Source: Paraburkholderia ribeironis (GTDB taxonomy: Bacteria; Pseudomonadota; Gammaproteobacteria; Burkholderiales; Burkholderiaceae). From it: a stretch of DNA of 64,000 nucleotides. A program made the position numbers and the translations under genes. Below the pieces are notes generated by a model. The model was given only the letters and a program-made list of their open reading frames with translations, ran no database searches and was not told where the DNA came from. The stretch is taken from positions 110,421 to 174,420 of the forward strand of contig NZ_CYGX02000038.1 of NCBI RefSeq assembly GCF_900019265.1, in the 5' to 3' direction. Shown here piece after piece: positions 44,082 through 53,711 of this stretch (positions within the stretch are counted from its first letter, which is position 1; the number at the start of each line of letters is the position of its first letter).

Positions 44082-44777
44082 ATGGATAACGTTGCCGGAG
44101 ATCAGCAATTTGAAGGCGCGCGACCCGCCGAACAGGCGCGCGAGGATGGGCGCGTGATCGATCTGAGTCTGGCTGGAAAGGGAAACTATCAGGCGCGGCG
44201 CAGCGTTCTAATTGAGTTCATCTGGTTCGTTCTTGAAGCGTGCGTGATCAACAACAAGCTGCTGCCGCTGTCGTTCGTGCGGGTCGGATTGCTGCGTTTG
44301 TTCGGCGCGAAGATCGGCAGCGGTTGCCGGTTCGTGCATCCGTTGCGCGTGAAAGCGCCGTGGAATCTCGAGGTCGGGGACAAGTGCTGGTTCGGCGTCG
44401 ATGTCTGGATCTACAACCAGGCGCCGATTCACATCGGCTCGAACGTGTGCGTTTCGCAGGGCACGTTTCTCACCGCCGGGTCGCATGACATGAGCACGAC
44501 GATGGATCTGCGCGTCGCGCCGATCGTCATCGAGGACGGTGTGTGGATCACGTCGAAGTGCGTCGTGCAAATGGGGGTGACGATCGGGCGCTCGGCGGTG
44601 GTGACACCCTTGTCGGTCGTGCATCGCTCGCTGGAAGCGGAAGGCGTATATGGGGGAAATCCGTGCCGCTTCATACGGAAGCGTTTTACCGTCCCAAGAG
44701 CAACAGAAAGAGAACCACAGCGGGCATCCGCTGCGGAGGCCACAACCGGTTCACCGGAAGCTCGGTGGGCGCCGTGA
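44082..44777 (+). CDS. WcaF-like colanic-acid-type O-acetyltransferase
   Basis: A 231-residue left-handed beta-helix (hexapeptide) acetyltransferase. One hydrophobic helix near residues 40-60 is followed by LRLFGAKIGSGCRFVHPLRV, FGVDVWIYNQAPIHIGSNVC, SQGTFLTAGSHDMSTTMDLR and VWITSKCVVQMGVTIGRSAV, as in WcaF and related maltose/colanic acetyltransferases. His near GSHDMS is the likely catalytic base. The ATG at 44082 follows GGAGGTAGGTG. A charged Ala/Glu/Pro tail of about 25 residues is extra. It probably acetylates the exopolysaccharide repeat unit. Confidence 0.88.
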   Translation: MDNVAGDQQFEGARPAEQAREDGRVIDLSLAGKGNYQARRSVLIEFIWFVLEACVINNKLLPLSFVRVGLLRLFGAKIGSGCRFVHPLRVKAPWNLEVGDKCWFGVDVWIYNQAPIHIGSNVCVSQGTFLTAGSHDMSTTMDLRVAPIVIEDGVWITSKCVVQMGVTIGRSAVVTPLSVVHRSLEAEGVYGGNPCRFIRKRFTVPRATEREPQRASAAEATTGSPEARWAP

Positions 44778-44924
44778 ACGGACCGATGCCGGTCAGTCGA
44801 AGCCGACGACCTGGCCGATCAAGTCTCGCGGCGCAGCGTAAATGTCATCTGCCAGAGCGGCTGGAGCCTGCCGGCGAGGTCAGTGGCGCACCCGTGAATG
44901 CATGTCGAAGATGGGGAGCAGCGG

Positions 44925-46658
44925 ATGTTCATCGATACTAGAAGCATTGAACAAAACACGGTTATTGAAACGACGGTCTGCATCATCGGGGGAGGCGTCG
45001 CTGGCATCACGCTGGCGCTGGAATTGTCACGCGCAGGCGTGGAAACCTGCATGCTCGAGAGCGGTGGCTTGCGCCCCGACGACGAAACCCGCGACCTCTA
45101 TCGCGGCGAGAACGTGGGCTTGCCTTATACCTTCGCGGACGGCTCGCGCAGCCGCTTCCTGGGCGGCAGCAGCAACTGCTGGGGCGGCTGGTGCCGGCCG
45201 CTCGATCCCTGGGACTTCGAGAAGCGCGACTGGATCGCGCACAGCGGCTGGCCATTCGGCCTCGACGAACTGGCGCCGTACTACGCGCGCACCCACGCGC
45301 TGTTGAAGCTCGGTCCGCGCAACTTCGACCCTGCTTACTGGGAGCGCGAGATCGGCCGCCATGACGTGCATCGCATGCCGCTCGGCACCGGTGACATGCG
45401 CGACACCGTTGCGCAGTTCAGCCCGCCGGTGCGCTTTGGCAAGGCGTATCGCAGGGAGCTGGCGAACTCGAACGGGGTGCGCGTATTCCTGTACGCGAAC
45501 GTGCTCAGCATCGACGCCGACGCGCAGGGCACGACGATCACCCGTGTGCGAGCGGGCACGATCAGCGGCCGACGGATCTCGGTGCAAGCGCGGATCTTCG
45601 TGCTGGCCACCGGCGGCATCGAGAATGCGCGTCTGCTGCTTGCATCGAACCGTGTTCAGGCCACGGGGCTCGGCAATGCGAACGATCTGGTTGGCCGCTA
45701 CTTCATGGATCATCCGCGCATGATGTCGGGCAAGGTGCGTTTTCGTGCGGGCATCGCGCGCAACAAGCTGTACGACATCAAGTATCACTACCAGAACGCC
45801 GCAGTGTCGGCACACGGCACGAAGATCTCCTCCCAGTTCGCGCCGAAGCGGGAATGGATGGAGCGCGACAAGCTGTTGAATTCACGCGTGTGGCTCTACT
45901 CGAAATGGTACGGCGAAAGCAGCGCGGCTTCCGAGGCGCTGATTCACTGCAAAGAAGCGCTGATGAAGAAGGACCAGCCGGGCCGCCGCCTGCAGACGGA
46001 CATTGCGACGATGATCGCGCACCCGCTGCACACCGTGGGATACGGCCTCGCGCGGCTGTTGCAATGGCCGTCGCTGATCACCGACGTGACGCTGCAGGCC
46101 ATCGTCGAAGCAGTGCCCGATCCCGAGAGCCGCGTGAGCTTGTCAGCCGACAAGCGCGACCGCTTCGGCATGCCGCGCGTCAAGGTGGAGTGGCGCCTCG
46201 GCGAGCAGGTGAAACGCACCTTCGACAAAACCTTCATGCTGCTCGCGCAGGAGTTGCAGATGGCCAATATCGCGGACGTCAAGCTCGACGCGCCGCTCGA
46301 AGGCCGGCCATGGCCGGCGAAGCTCGAGGGCACGTGGCATCACATGGGCACCACGCGTATGCACGATTCGCCGCGCGAGGGCGTGGTCGACCGCGATTGC
46401 AAGGTGCACGGGATCAGCAATCTGTATGTGGGCGGCAGTTCAGTGTTTCCGACCGTTGGCGCCAATTTCCCGACCATCACGATTGCCGCGCTGGCATTGC
46501 GTCTGGCCGGTCATCTGGTGCGGCGGCTCGATACGCCGGACGTGATCGCGAGGACCGGGATCGACACCGCCAACAGCCCGGCCGCGTCGCTTGATGCGCC
46601 GTCCCAGGTCGAGACGCTGCCGATCGCGGCGCGAGGGATCGGCCCGCAGGTCCGGTGA
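44925..46658 (+). CDS. GMC-family FAD oxidoreductase
   Basis: A 577-residue flavoprotein of the glucose-methanol-choline family. The FAD motif is VCIIGGGVAGITLALELSRA near residue 18; the FLGGSSNCWGGWCRPLD block and GMC_oxred_C residues TWHHMGTTRMHD and NLYVGGSSVFPTVGANFPTI (His, Asn) are present. It lacks a signal peptide. It follows the acetyltransferase gene after 147 bp, inside the polysaccharide locus, so a sugar or alditol residue of the polymer or a precursor could be its substrate. The ATG at 44925 has GGGGAG eight bases upstream; the ATG at 44898 is less likely. The specific substrate is unknown. Confidence 0.88.
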   Translation: MFIDTRSIEQNTVIETTVCIIGGGVAGITLALELSRAGVETCMLESGGLRPDDETRDLYRGENVGLPYTFADGSRSRFLGGSSNCWGGWCRPLDPWDFEKRDWIAHSGWPFGLDELAPYYARTHALLKLGPRNFDPAYWEREIGRHDVHRMPLGTGDMRDTVAQFSPPVRFGKAYRRELANSNGVRVFLYANVLSIDADAQGTTITRVRAGTISGRRISVQARIFVLATGGIENARLLLASNRVQATGLGNANDLVGRYFMDHPRMMSGKVRFRAGIARNKLYDIKYHYQNAAVSAHGTKISSQFAPKREWMERDKLLNSRVWLYSKWYGESSAASEALIHCKEALMKKDQPGRRLQTDIATMIAHPLHTVGYGLARLLQWPSLITDVTLQAIVEAVPDPESRVSLSADKRDRFGMPRVKVEWRLGEQVKRTFDKTFMLLAQELQMANIADVKLDAPLEGRPWPAKLEGTWHHMGTTRMHDSPREGVVDRDCKVHGISNLYVGGSSVFPTVGANFPTITIAALALRLAGHLVRRLDTPDVIARTGIDTANSPAASLDAPSQVETLPIAARGIGPQVR

Positions 46659-46685
46659 AACGGCAGGAATGCGAGCCGACGAAAA

Positions 46686-47900
46686 CTAACGGGTTTGCTG
46701 CGCGGCTTCGCGCAGCGCCGTTAGCGGCTGTTCGCGTGCGCCTGTGGAAGCGCCATGCGTGTCCAGCAGCGCGGTCAGCGCACTCACCATGGTGTCGATC
46801 CGGAAGCGCGAATTGAAGGTGCGGATGGCTTGCGCGCGCATCGCTTTGCGTGCCTCGGGGGCGAGTTCGATCCAGCGCAGCAGATTCCGTTCGGTGCCGT
46901 CCACGGTGTCGGCGGCCACCAGTCCAGCGCCGTCCGCGTCGATCTCGCGCCATACGTTGACCTTGTTGGAAATCAGCGCCGGCAGTCCGCAACCGAGCGC
47001 CTCGGCAACCGCCACGCCGAAATTCTCCTGATGCGAGGGCAAAACGAAGACGTCGCTCGCATGAAACGCGCCCCACTTGAGGTCTCCCTGCAACATGCCC
47101 GGCAAGCTCAGGCGCTGCGCGATGCCGGCCGCCTGGGCCTGGGCGCGCAGCGTCGGGACCCAGCTGGTTTCGTCCGGACCGGCGATCACGAGATGCAACG
47201 CCGGATCGCGACTGGCGACGCGTGCGAACGCGTCGATCAGGAGATCGCAGCCTTTCTTTGCGTGGATGCGGCCGAGAAACAGCACGATGCGTTTGCCGCG
47301 CAAGCCGGGGATCGCGTGCAGGAACGCCTCGCGCACCGCCGCCGGATCGAGCGGCGGCACCGTCGTGCCGAACGGCACGATCCGTTCGTTGGCGCGGTAC
47401 AGCGAGAACGATTCACGCGCACGTGTGCGTTCTTCCTCGGTCGTGAAGATGACGGCGCGGGCGTCGCGCAGCACGCGATATTCGGCCCATGGCCAGTACA
47501 GCCATTTCTTCACATGCTTGAGCGGATAGGCTTGCTTGAACCACGGGTCGAGCATGCCGTGCACGTAGACGTAGTACGGCACGCCGCTGTCGTGCAAGGC
47601 CCGCCATGCTGCCAAGCCATGGTATTGCCACAAGCCATGCACGATGACCGTGTCGAAGCGTTTCGCGTTGGCGGCGAGCCATGGTACGAACCGCCTGCAG
47701 TAGCCGTAACGGCCGCGGCCCGGGCCCAATGCGTGGACCGGAAATGGAAAGGTCTCGAGGTAGCTATCGCCGGGATCGTCGCACGTCGCCACCTCGATGT
47801 CGTGTCCGGCCTTCTGCATGGCTCTGCCGCTGCGGCGTACCCCTTCAACCGGGCCGCCGCTGCGAGGATCGACACTGGGAAGCAGATGCAGGATTTTCAT
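46686..47900 (-). CDS. Family 4 glycosyltransferase
   Basis: A 404-residue GT-B enzyme: MKILHLLPSVDPRSGGPVEG at the start, RIVLFLGRIHAKKGCDLLID at the donor domain and VLPSHQENFGVAVAEALGCG with EX7E. It is transcribed with the polymerase gene upstream; their ATGA overlap at 47897-47900 implies coupling. The frame is open much further upstream, through the polymerase gene, but this is antiparallel use of the polymerase sequence and not a fusion. It should add one residue to the lipid-linked repeat. Confidence 0.9.
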   Translation of the reverse strand: MKILHLLPSVDPRSGGPVEGVRRSGRAMQKAGHDIEVATCDDPGDSYLETFPFPVHALGPGRGRYGYCRRFVPWLAANAKRFDTVIVHGLWQYHGLAAWRALHDSGVPYYVYVHGMLDPWFKQAYPLKHVKKWLYWPWAEYRVLRDARAVIFTTEEERTRARESFSLYRANERIVPFGTTVPPLDPAAVREAFLHAIPGLRGKRIVLFLGRIHAKKGCDLLIDAFARVASRDPALHLVIAGPDETSWVPTLRAQAQAAGIAQRLSLPGMLQGDLKWGAFHASDVFVLPSHQENFGVAVAEALGCGLPALISNKVNVWREIDADGAGLVAADTVDGTERNLLRWIELAPEARKAMRAQAIRTFNSRFRIDTMVSALTALLDTHGASTGAREQPLTALREAAQQTR

Positions 47901-49429
47901 CGGGTGATATCCGGGTGGTGGGGATGTGGTGTTGGCGCATTCCGTGGCACGAGCGCGCCGAACTGGTTGGGCGGGGCCGCGGCGGAGCCCGCACGCGACA
48001 TGCCGAGCGCGGCTGCAAGGTCGGCGCGGCCCGTGCCGGGCTGAATCCTGCCGGGTAATTCCGGTAATTCGTCGGGCAACTCGTCGGGTAACTCGGGCGC
48101 GGGCGCCGCAACCGGCGGTCGATGCGGTGGCCGCGGGCGGCGCATCGCGCGCCTCGGCAGCGCACGTTGCAGGCGCGCGTGAGTCGCGATCATCAAGCCG
48201 AGCGCGACGCCGAAGACCAGGCCCGAGAAACGCGGACCGAGCGGATTGCCGCCGATCGAGGTGGCCGGCAACGCGGCGAACAGCATGATGGCGCGCCCCA
48301 GCACTGGCAGCAGGGGCGCGTCGGGCACGGCTGAGCGCCAGTAGCGATACGAGAAGAAACAGATGGCCAGCGCCGCCAGCGTCGCGAGCGGCATGCCGAT
48401 GCCGAACAGCAGGCCGCCCGCGAAGAGTTGATAGACCCAGAAGTTGTGGCCCGCGGCCCATTCGTTGATCGCATAGAAGTCTTTCTCGCTGAACTGGCCG
48501 GCGAGATCCGGCAGATAAACCGGCGAGTAGCGATAGTAGTGGCCATAGCCTTCGCCGAACAACAGCGTGTCCGCCGACTTCGTCACCTGGTCGTACTGAT
48601 CGCGCATTTCCGCGAGACGCGTGATCGTGGTCGGGTCCTTGCCGGACACGGTTTCTTCTGACGCGAAGATGCGCTGCGTCCAGTGCTCCGCCACTTCCGG
48701 AAAGCTCAATGCCGCGATGCCGGCCATCCCCGCCAGCACCGCGCCGATCAGCAGGCTGCGGTTCAGCGCGCGCCAGACATGGCGCATCGACGGCGCGCTC
48801 AGCGCCATGGCGAGCAGGAACAGCAGCACGGTGCCGACCAGCAGACTGCGCGTCACGCTCAGCAATGCGACGAACATGGTGACCACGAAAACCGCGATAG
48901 AGAAGAACGAGTAACGCCGCGCCACGACGAATTCGTGCAGCAGCACGCCTTGCAATCCGAGCAGCGTCACGGAGATGATCCGGTAGCGCACGTTCTCGAG
49001 GGCGCCGCCCGTCGCCATGCCGTAGACGAGGGTGAACACCAGACTGATCACGTTGGCGACGAACAGCGCCTTTTCGAACTGCGAGATCCGGTATTCGCTC
49101 CATGGGCGACACGCCACAAAATAGCCCAGCATGAACAGCACGAATGGCAGCACGGTGCGCAGATAGTTGCCGACGTCGTTATCCTGCACCAGTTGCGCGA
49201 CGATGCTGCCGAACACGCATAGCAGCATGCTGATGGTGACGACCGATTGCAGCCGCGAGCGTTCGTGAAAGCGTGGCGCGATCAGCAGCAGCGCGAGGCC
49301 CGCGGCCATTGCGGGCGCGACGAACACGAATTGCGCCAGGTGGCCCGTGTTCGCATCGGTTGCCTTATAGTCCAGCGCAAGCGGTAACAGAAAAATCCAT
49401 ATCCAGGGCGTCGCATACTGATGGCGCAT
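47897..49429 (-). CDS. O-antigen ligase/polymerase-like membrane protein (Wzy candidate)
   Basis: A 510-residue polytopic inner-membrane protein with about 10-11 hydrophobic helices, the layout of Wzy polymerases and WaaL ligases. A hydrophilic periplasmic loop (about 235-310) includes LFGEGYGHYYRYSP. The last 80 residues are Pro/Arg-rich and low in complexity, including a repeat ELPDELPDELPELP, which is unusual for this family. The polymerase role follows from the position between glycosyltransferase, acyltransferase and flippase genes and not from a specific motif. The start at 49429 faces the acyltransferase gene divergently. Confidence 0.78.
   Translation of the reverse strand: MRHQYATPWIWIFLLPLALDYKATDANTGHLAQFVFVAPAMAAGLALLLIAPRFHERSRLQSVVTISMLLCVFGSIVAQLVQDNDVGNYLRTVLPFVLFMLGYFVACRPWSEYRISQFEKALFVANVISLVFTLVYGMATGGALENVRYRIISVTLLGLQGVLLHEFVVARRYSFFSIAVFVVTMFVALLSVTRSLLVGTVLLFLLAMALSAPSMRHVWRALNRSLLIGAVLAGMAGIAALSFPEVAEHWTQRIFASEETVSGKDPTTITRLAEMRDQYDQVTKSADTLLFGEGYGHYYRYSPVYLPDLAGQFSEKDFYAINEWAAGHNFWVYQLFAGGLLFGIGMPLATLAALAICFFSYRYWRSAVPDAPLLPVLGRAIMLFAALPATSIGGNPLGPRFSGLVFGVALGLMIATHARLQRALPRRAMRRPRPPHRPPVAAPAPELPDELPDELPELPGRIQPGTGRADLAAALGMSRAGSAAAPPNQFGALVPRNAPTPHPHHPDITR
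48053..48094 (-). repeat. 12-bp tandem repeat in the polymerase tail
   Basis: The minus strand encodes PELPDELPDELPELP from four imperfect copies of a roughly 12-bp unit (TCGTCGGGTAAC-like on the plus strand). The repeat is in frame and lies outside the predicted membrane core. Confidence 0.75.
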
Positions 49430-49710
49430 TGTTGATTCCCTCCCCCGCCTTCGTTTTCGCCGTCGGTCTGTGGCGGACGGTCTCGCACGGGTTCATTGTG
49501 AGGGAATCTCCCTGGTTGTTAGTTACCCCGACCACATTCGTCGCTGATCGCCTGGGTTCTGGCGACCGCGGCAAGGGCGCCCACTGCAAGATACGCGCAC
49601 ACTGGAGTATGTTGTCGGTTAATGCCTCTAGGTTGGCGCACATGCCGGTGTGCCGCCAGTGAAGATGTAAAAAGGGGCATTGGCCCGGCTAGGTGATTGG
49701 AGAGAACAAC
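49430..49710. other. Divergent promoter region between polymerase and acyltransferase genes
   Basis: These 281 bp lie between divergently oriented genes. No palindromic operator stands out, and I cannot place the promoters exactly. Confidence 0.4.
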
Positions 49711-50946
49711 ATGAAATCGTTTCGCGGGTCGGGGCCTCCAAAAAAAATGGGCGCACGGGCAATTGAGCTCGATTTCGTTCGCGGCATCGCAATTATGATG
49801 GTGATGGGCTATCACTTTCATCTTGTCCATACCGGCAACTTGCTGATCGAGACTATCGAATACCCGCTGAAGAATTTTGGCCGCGAAGGCGTCAACCTGT
49901 TCTTCACGCTGAGCGGCTTCCTCGTGGGTGGACTGCTGCTTCGGCAGTACGCCGAAACGGGTCACGTCGATGCCCGGCGCTTCATCATCCGGCGGATCTT
50001 CCGCATCTGGCCTGCGTATTACGTGCTGATCGCGTTTCATGTGCTGGCCGGCCGTCATCCGTGGAATACCTTCCTGGTCCAGAACCTGACCCATCTGCAG
50101 AACTATCTGGGCACGTCGATCACGCAGACCTGGAGCCTCGCGGTCGAAGAACATTTCTATCTGGTGCTGCCGGCGCTGCTGTTGCTATTCGCGCGCTTGC
50201 GACTCGGCGCGTGGACGATCGTCAGTGTGCTGACCAGCATCTGTCTGGTGGTGCTCACGGCGCGCTGCTTCGCGGTCGCGAATGGCGATCTGGAAGGGAC
50301 CTTCGCCTACACGCAATACCGCCTCGACAGCTTGCTGTACGGCGTGATTCTGGCGACGCTCTACTGGCTGAAGCCAGGCGTCTACCATCAGCTCGCCAGA
50401 CGAAAATGGCTGCTGCTCGCCGGCGTCGCCGTGCTATGCGCGTGGCTCGCGTTTGCGATCCCGCATCTCGCGCTCGACCAAAGCATTGGCTACACGGTGC
50501 AGGCGATCGGCTTTGCCGCGTTCATCGTGCTGGTGCTCGAGTATTCCGGCTCGCTGCGCTCGACGTGGATCTATCGCGGGGTCGCGTGGATCGGTCTCTA
50601 TTCGTACGGTATTTATCTTTGGCATTCGGTTGCTCTCGTACCCGGCGACATGCTCATTCACAAGGCGAGCGCGCTCGGTCTCGCGCCGAGCCTGATCTGG
50701 ATCATGGCATTGGCTGCGCAGTCCGCGCTCGCGATCGGGCTCGGCTATGTGACCACGCGTGCGATCGAGTATCCGTTCCTGCTGATGCGCAACACGCTGT
50801 TCCCGGAAAAGCGCAGCAGCTTCGTGCACGAAGAAGCGCCCGCTGGTGGGCAGTCGCCCTCAACACTCACGGGCAGTGCGTGGCCGGCTGTCGGTGAAGC
50901 CGCCCGGCCGGCCCGTTCCGAAGCCGGCTCAGGCCATCTGCTGTAA
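49711..50946 (+). CDS. Acyltransferase 3 family membrane protein
   Basis: A 411-residue protein with about 10 membrane helices. The family core is present: ELDFVRGIAIMMVMGYHFHL, with the His as likely catalytic residue, FGREGVNLFFTLSGFLVGGL, and FIIRRIFRIWPAYYVLIAFH. Such proteins O-acetylate or O-succinylate surface polysaccharides using cytoplasmic acyl donors. The ATG at 49711 follows GGAGAGAACAAC; an in-frame GTG 18 bp earlier is weaker. Its 3' end overlaps the convergent glycosyltransferase gene by 18 bp. Second acyltransferase of the locus after the WcaF-like protein. Confidence 0.9.
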   Translation: MKSFRGSGPPKKMGARAIELDFVRGIAIMMVMGYHFHLVHTGNLLIETIEYPLKNFGREGVNLFFTLSGFLVGGLLLRQYAETGHVDARRFIIRRIFRIWPAYYVLIAFHVLAGRHPWNTFLVQNLTHLQNYLGTSITQTWSLAVEEHFYLVLPALLLLFARLRLGAWTIVSVLTSICLVVLTARCFAVANGDLEGTFAYTQYRLDSLLYGVILATLYWLKPGVYHQLARRKWLLLAGVAVLCAWLAFAIPHLALDQSIGYTVQAIGFAAFIVLVLEYSGSLRSTWIYRGVAWIGLYSYGIYLWHSVALVPGDMLIHKASALGLAPSLIWIMALAAQSALAIGLGYVTTRAIEYPFLLMRNTLFPEKRSSFVHEEAPAGGQSPSTLTGSAWPAVGEAARPARSEAGSGHLL

Positions 50947-52134
50947 CAAGGTCTGCTTGAACTGCCCGAGCGTATGTCGCGACAGCAGTTCCTCGCGTGC
51001 GGCCGGCACGGTGTCGGGCGCGTGCGGCCAACTCGTCATGGTTTCGGTGATCGCGTTGCCGATCGACGCGCAGCTCAGGTCACCCAGAATCGGACCGAGC
51101 TCGCAGCGCCGGCTGAACCAGCCGATCAATCCATCTTCCGTCGCGATCACGGGCTTGCCGAACCGGTAGGCCTGCACGAGCACGCCGCTCATGCCGTAAT
51201 GCCCCTTGTAGCCAAGCCAGACTGCGTCGCAGGCGGAGAACAGGTCGCGTTCGAGGTCGGTGGAAATGAACGCGTCGAGCACCAGCGGCGCGGGCTTGAG
51301 GCTGCGCACATGATGGCGCATGAAATGGCGCGTGCCGGCATCCTGCTCGCCTGCGACGATCAGCGTGGGCGCATGTTCGAGACGCGTCAACGCATCGACC
51401 AGTTCGTAAATCCCTTTGCGTTCCGTGATTGCGCCATAGACGAGCAGATAGCGCGCGTCGGGCGCGAGGCCGAGACGCTGGCGGGCCAGCACGGGGTTCT
51501 CGGCGTGCTCGTCAGGAAAAGGATCGGCCACGTAGCCAACAGCGGCACTGCGCTTCGACGCGTGGCGAGCCGCCCATTCCGGCAACGTGGGGTCGATCGT
51601 CAGCAGCGTGCGCAGTCCGGCGGTGCGGATCGCGCGCTTGAACAGCTGCGCCTTGAGCGCATTCACGAACGGCCGATCGGGCGCCTTGATGCCGACCTCG
51701 TGATGATGAAACGTCGAACGCATCGTGATGCCGATCCACGGTGTCGCGCCGAACGGCGAACCGAGAAACGGCAGCGCATAGAGGAAATAATCGGCGTACG
51801 GTACGACTACCAGACGAATCGATTGCGTGCGGCTGATGATCGTATGCGCGCGTTTGAAATAGCGGTGAAAGCGTGTGTACTGATCGTTGCCGGCGAGGCG
51901 CCGTGACGACGGCTCGTCGGGATCGACGAAGGCGATCTGCTGGTCGGGCCGGTTGGCGGCGGCGATCTGCCGGGGGAGCCGGTGATCCTCGTTGGCGCAC
52001 TCGGTCACGAAGAGGCACGGATAGCCCGCATCCGCGCAGGCCTGCATGGTCCACTCGACATAACGCCAGCGATGGCCGGTGAGATTCGGTTCCACGATCA
52101 GGACGTAGTCGGCTTGTGGTGCGTCTGTAGTCAT
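50929..52134 (-). CDS. Glycosyltransferase, probably GT4
   Basis: A 401-residue GT-B enzyme: YVLIVEPNLTGHRWRYVEWT at the N-terminal acceptor domain and YLLVYGAITERKGIYELVDA, then GVLVQAYRFGKPVIATEDGL in the donor domain. The motif is less canonical than in the other transferases of the locus, so the family assignment is less certain. The frame opens from 52197, but the ATG at 52134 (MTTDAPQADYVLIV) is preferred. No strong ribosome site is visible for either. It overlaps the acyltransferase gene tail to tail. Confidence 0.8.
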   Translation of the reverse strand: MTTDAPQADYVLIVEPNLTGHRWRYVEWTMQACADAGYPCLFVTECANEDHRLPRQIAAANRPDQQIAFVDPDEPSSRRLAGNDQYTRFHRYFKRAHTIISRTQSIRLVVVPYADYFLYALPFLGSPFGATPWIGITMRSTFHHHEVGIKAPDRPFVNALKAQLFKRAIRTAGLRTLLTIDPTLPEWAARHASKRSAAVGYVADPFPDEHAENPVLARQRLGLAPDARYLLVYGAITERKGIYELVDALTRLEHAPTLIVAGEQDAGTRHFMRHHVRSLKPAPLVLDAFISTDLERDLFSACDAVWLGYKGHYGMSGVLVQAYRFGKPVIATEDGLIGWFSRRCELGPILGDLSCASIGNAITETMTSWPHAPDTVPAAREELLSRHTLGQFKQTLLQQMA

Positions 52135-52457
52135 GTGCGTTGCAAAGAAAGGACATCGGCGCCGACGGTCCGGCGGCGCCAGCAACAACGTTAGCATTGC
52201 AGACGTATGGAGAATGACCTATTTGAGCGCCTTTGTGTGGCAACGTACTGGTGCGCCGGGGCTTCGGCTGAACCGGCCTAGCTGATGGCGGTTGTCGCCG
52301 ATTCTCTCGCGGTAAGGTCGTACCTGAAGTGCAGTCAGGCACTTCGCCAGCTTGCTGGTGCAACTAATCAATTACGCGCCGGCGGCGTTTGCAGCGATCG
52401 TTTAATGCGCTGCGGGATGACCGACTGAACGGCGTTGCGACTCGACGGAGATTCAGC
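52135..52457. other. Intergenic region before the flippase gene
   Basis: These 323 bp lie between divergently oriented genes (glycosyltransferase minus, flippase plus). There is one ordinary-looking A/T-rich patch around 52195-52245, but no clear promoter or operator. An alternative TTG start for the flippase lies inside it at 52389. Confidence 0.35.
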
Positions 52458-53711
52458 TTGCGGGCGATCAGGCTTCCGGCGTTCTCGATAGCGGGCAGCT
52501 TCGGCGCAAGTGCTGCGACCTGGGTGCTGCTGCAGCAGTTTGCTGTGCGCGGACTCGTCGCTATCAAGTTTCTTTTGATCGGCCGGATGCTGGGGCCGGC
52601 GGCGATCGGCAGCGTGAGCGTGGCGCTGCTCGCGGTGGCGATCGCGGAAGCGCTGTCCGACACCGGTCTCGCGCAAGCGGTCATTCAAGGCGAGCATGCG
52701 CCGACACGCACGCAGCTGGGCGCGGTCTGGACCACGCTGACCTCGCGCGGCGTGCTCATTTCGCTGCTGTTGGTCGCGCTGGCGCCGGTGCTGGGCAGCC
52801 AGTTCCATCTCGACGGTTCGCTGGTGCTGATCCAGCTCGCCGCGCTGTTGCCGCTGCTGCGTGGGCTGGCGTCGCCTACCTATTACGTGGTGCAGCGCGA
52901 GCGGCGCTTCCAGCATATCGCCGGCGTGGAAGTCGCGGCGGCCTTCGTCGATTGTTCGGTCGGACTCGCGCTCGCGTTTTTCGGCGCCGGCGCGGTGTCG
53001 GTGCTGATCGGGCTCGTGGCCGGTGAAAGCCTGAAGAGCGTGCTGACCTGGACGACCATGAACCCGCGTCCGCCGATCCGCCCGGTGTGGTCGGGCATTG
53101 GTCATTACATCGGCTTTAGCCGGTGGATCTGGGCTAGCAGCGTGATCAACCTGTTGCTGAACCAGTTCGACAAGGTGGTGGTCGGCAAGCTGCTCGGCCC
53201 CACCCAACTGGGCAGCTATCAGATGTCGTCGCGGCTTGCGCAGATGTTGCTCGCCGACGCCGCGATCGCGATGTCGCAATATCTGTTCCCCACCTTTGCC
53301 GCGCATCATCGCAGAAGTCCGCAGGCGGCCGCGCGGATCATCAAGATCTATCTGCTGCTGGTCGGGATCGGACTGGCCGCCTTCGTCGAGGCGCTGAGAC
53401 TGATCGCCGAGCCGCTGTTCTCGTTCGTCCTCGGACCGGCATGGTTGCCCGCCGTGCCGTTGTTCCGGATTCTGGTGATCAATATGGCGATCGGCGCGCT
53501 GATCGCGGTACTGGTCGCTTATCTGCGCGCCGTAGGCGATGCGAAGGCGACCGTGCATGCGTCGGCGATTCAGGTCGTCGTGCTGCTCGTCAGTGCGCCG
53601 CTCGGGGTGCACTGGTGGGGCGTGACGGGCATCGCGTGGTCGATGACGCTTGGCCTCGGCTGCGCCGCGGCGTGGATGCTGTTCAGGACGCTGACTGCAA
53701 GGACGCAATAA
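52458..53711 (+). CDS. Oligosaccharide flippase (Wzx-type)
   Basis: A 417-residue membrane protein with about 12 helices of the polysaccharide-transporter type. It has the family feel of WcaK/Wzx: FAVRGLVAIKFLLIGRMLGP, NQFDKVVVGKLLGPTQLGSY and RLAQMLLADAAIAMSQYLFP. It exports the lipid-linked repeat to the outer face of the inner membrane. No ATG suits the start: TTG 52458 has GGAG at 52447-52450 at proper spacing, and TTG 52389 is an alternative. The stop overlaps the next glycosyltransferase start as TAATG. Confidence 0.85.
   Translation: MRAIRLPAFSIAGSFGASAATWVLLQQFAVRGLVAIKFLLIGRMLGPAAIGSVSVALLAVAIAEALSDTGLAQAVIQGEHAPTRTQLGAVWTTLTSRGVLISLLLVALAPVLGSQFHLDGSLVLIQLAALLPLLRGLASPTYYVVQRERRFQHIAGVEVAAAFVDCSVGLALAFFGAGAVSVLIGLVAGESLKSVLTWTTMNPRPPIRPVWSGIGHYIGFSRWIWASSVINLLLNQFDKVVVGKLLGPTQLGSYQMSSRLAQMLLADAAIAMSQYLFPTFAAHHRRSPQAAARIIKIYLLLVGIGLAAFVEALRLIAEPLFSFVLGPAWLPAVPLFRILVINMAIGALIAVLVAYLRAVGDAKATVHASAIQVVVLLVSAPLGVHWWGVTGIAWSMTLGLGCAAAWMLFRTLTARTQ

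Noticed and set aside
46686..49112. A single 808-residue protein running through glycosyltransferase and polymerase genes
   Set aside because: The upstream part is an alternative frame of the polymerase gene with Arg/Ala-rich sequence. The true glycosyltransferase starts at 47900 and the polymerase is read in another frame to 47897.
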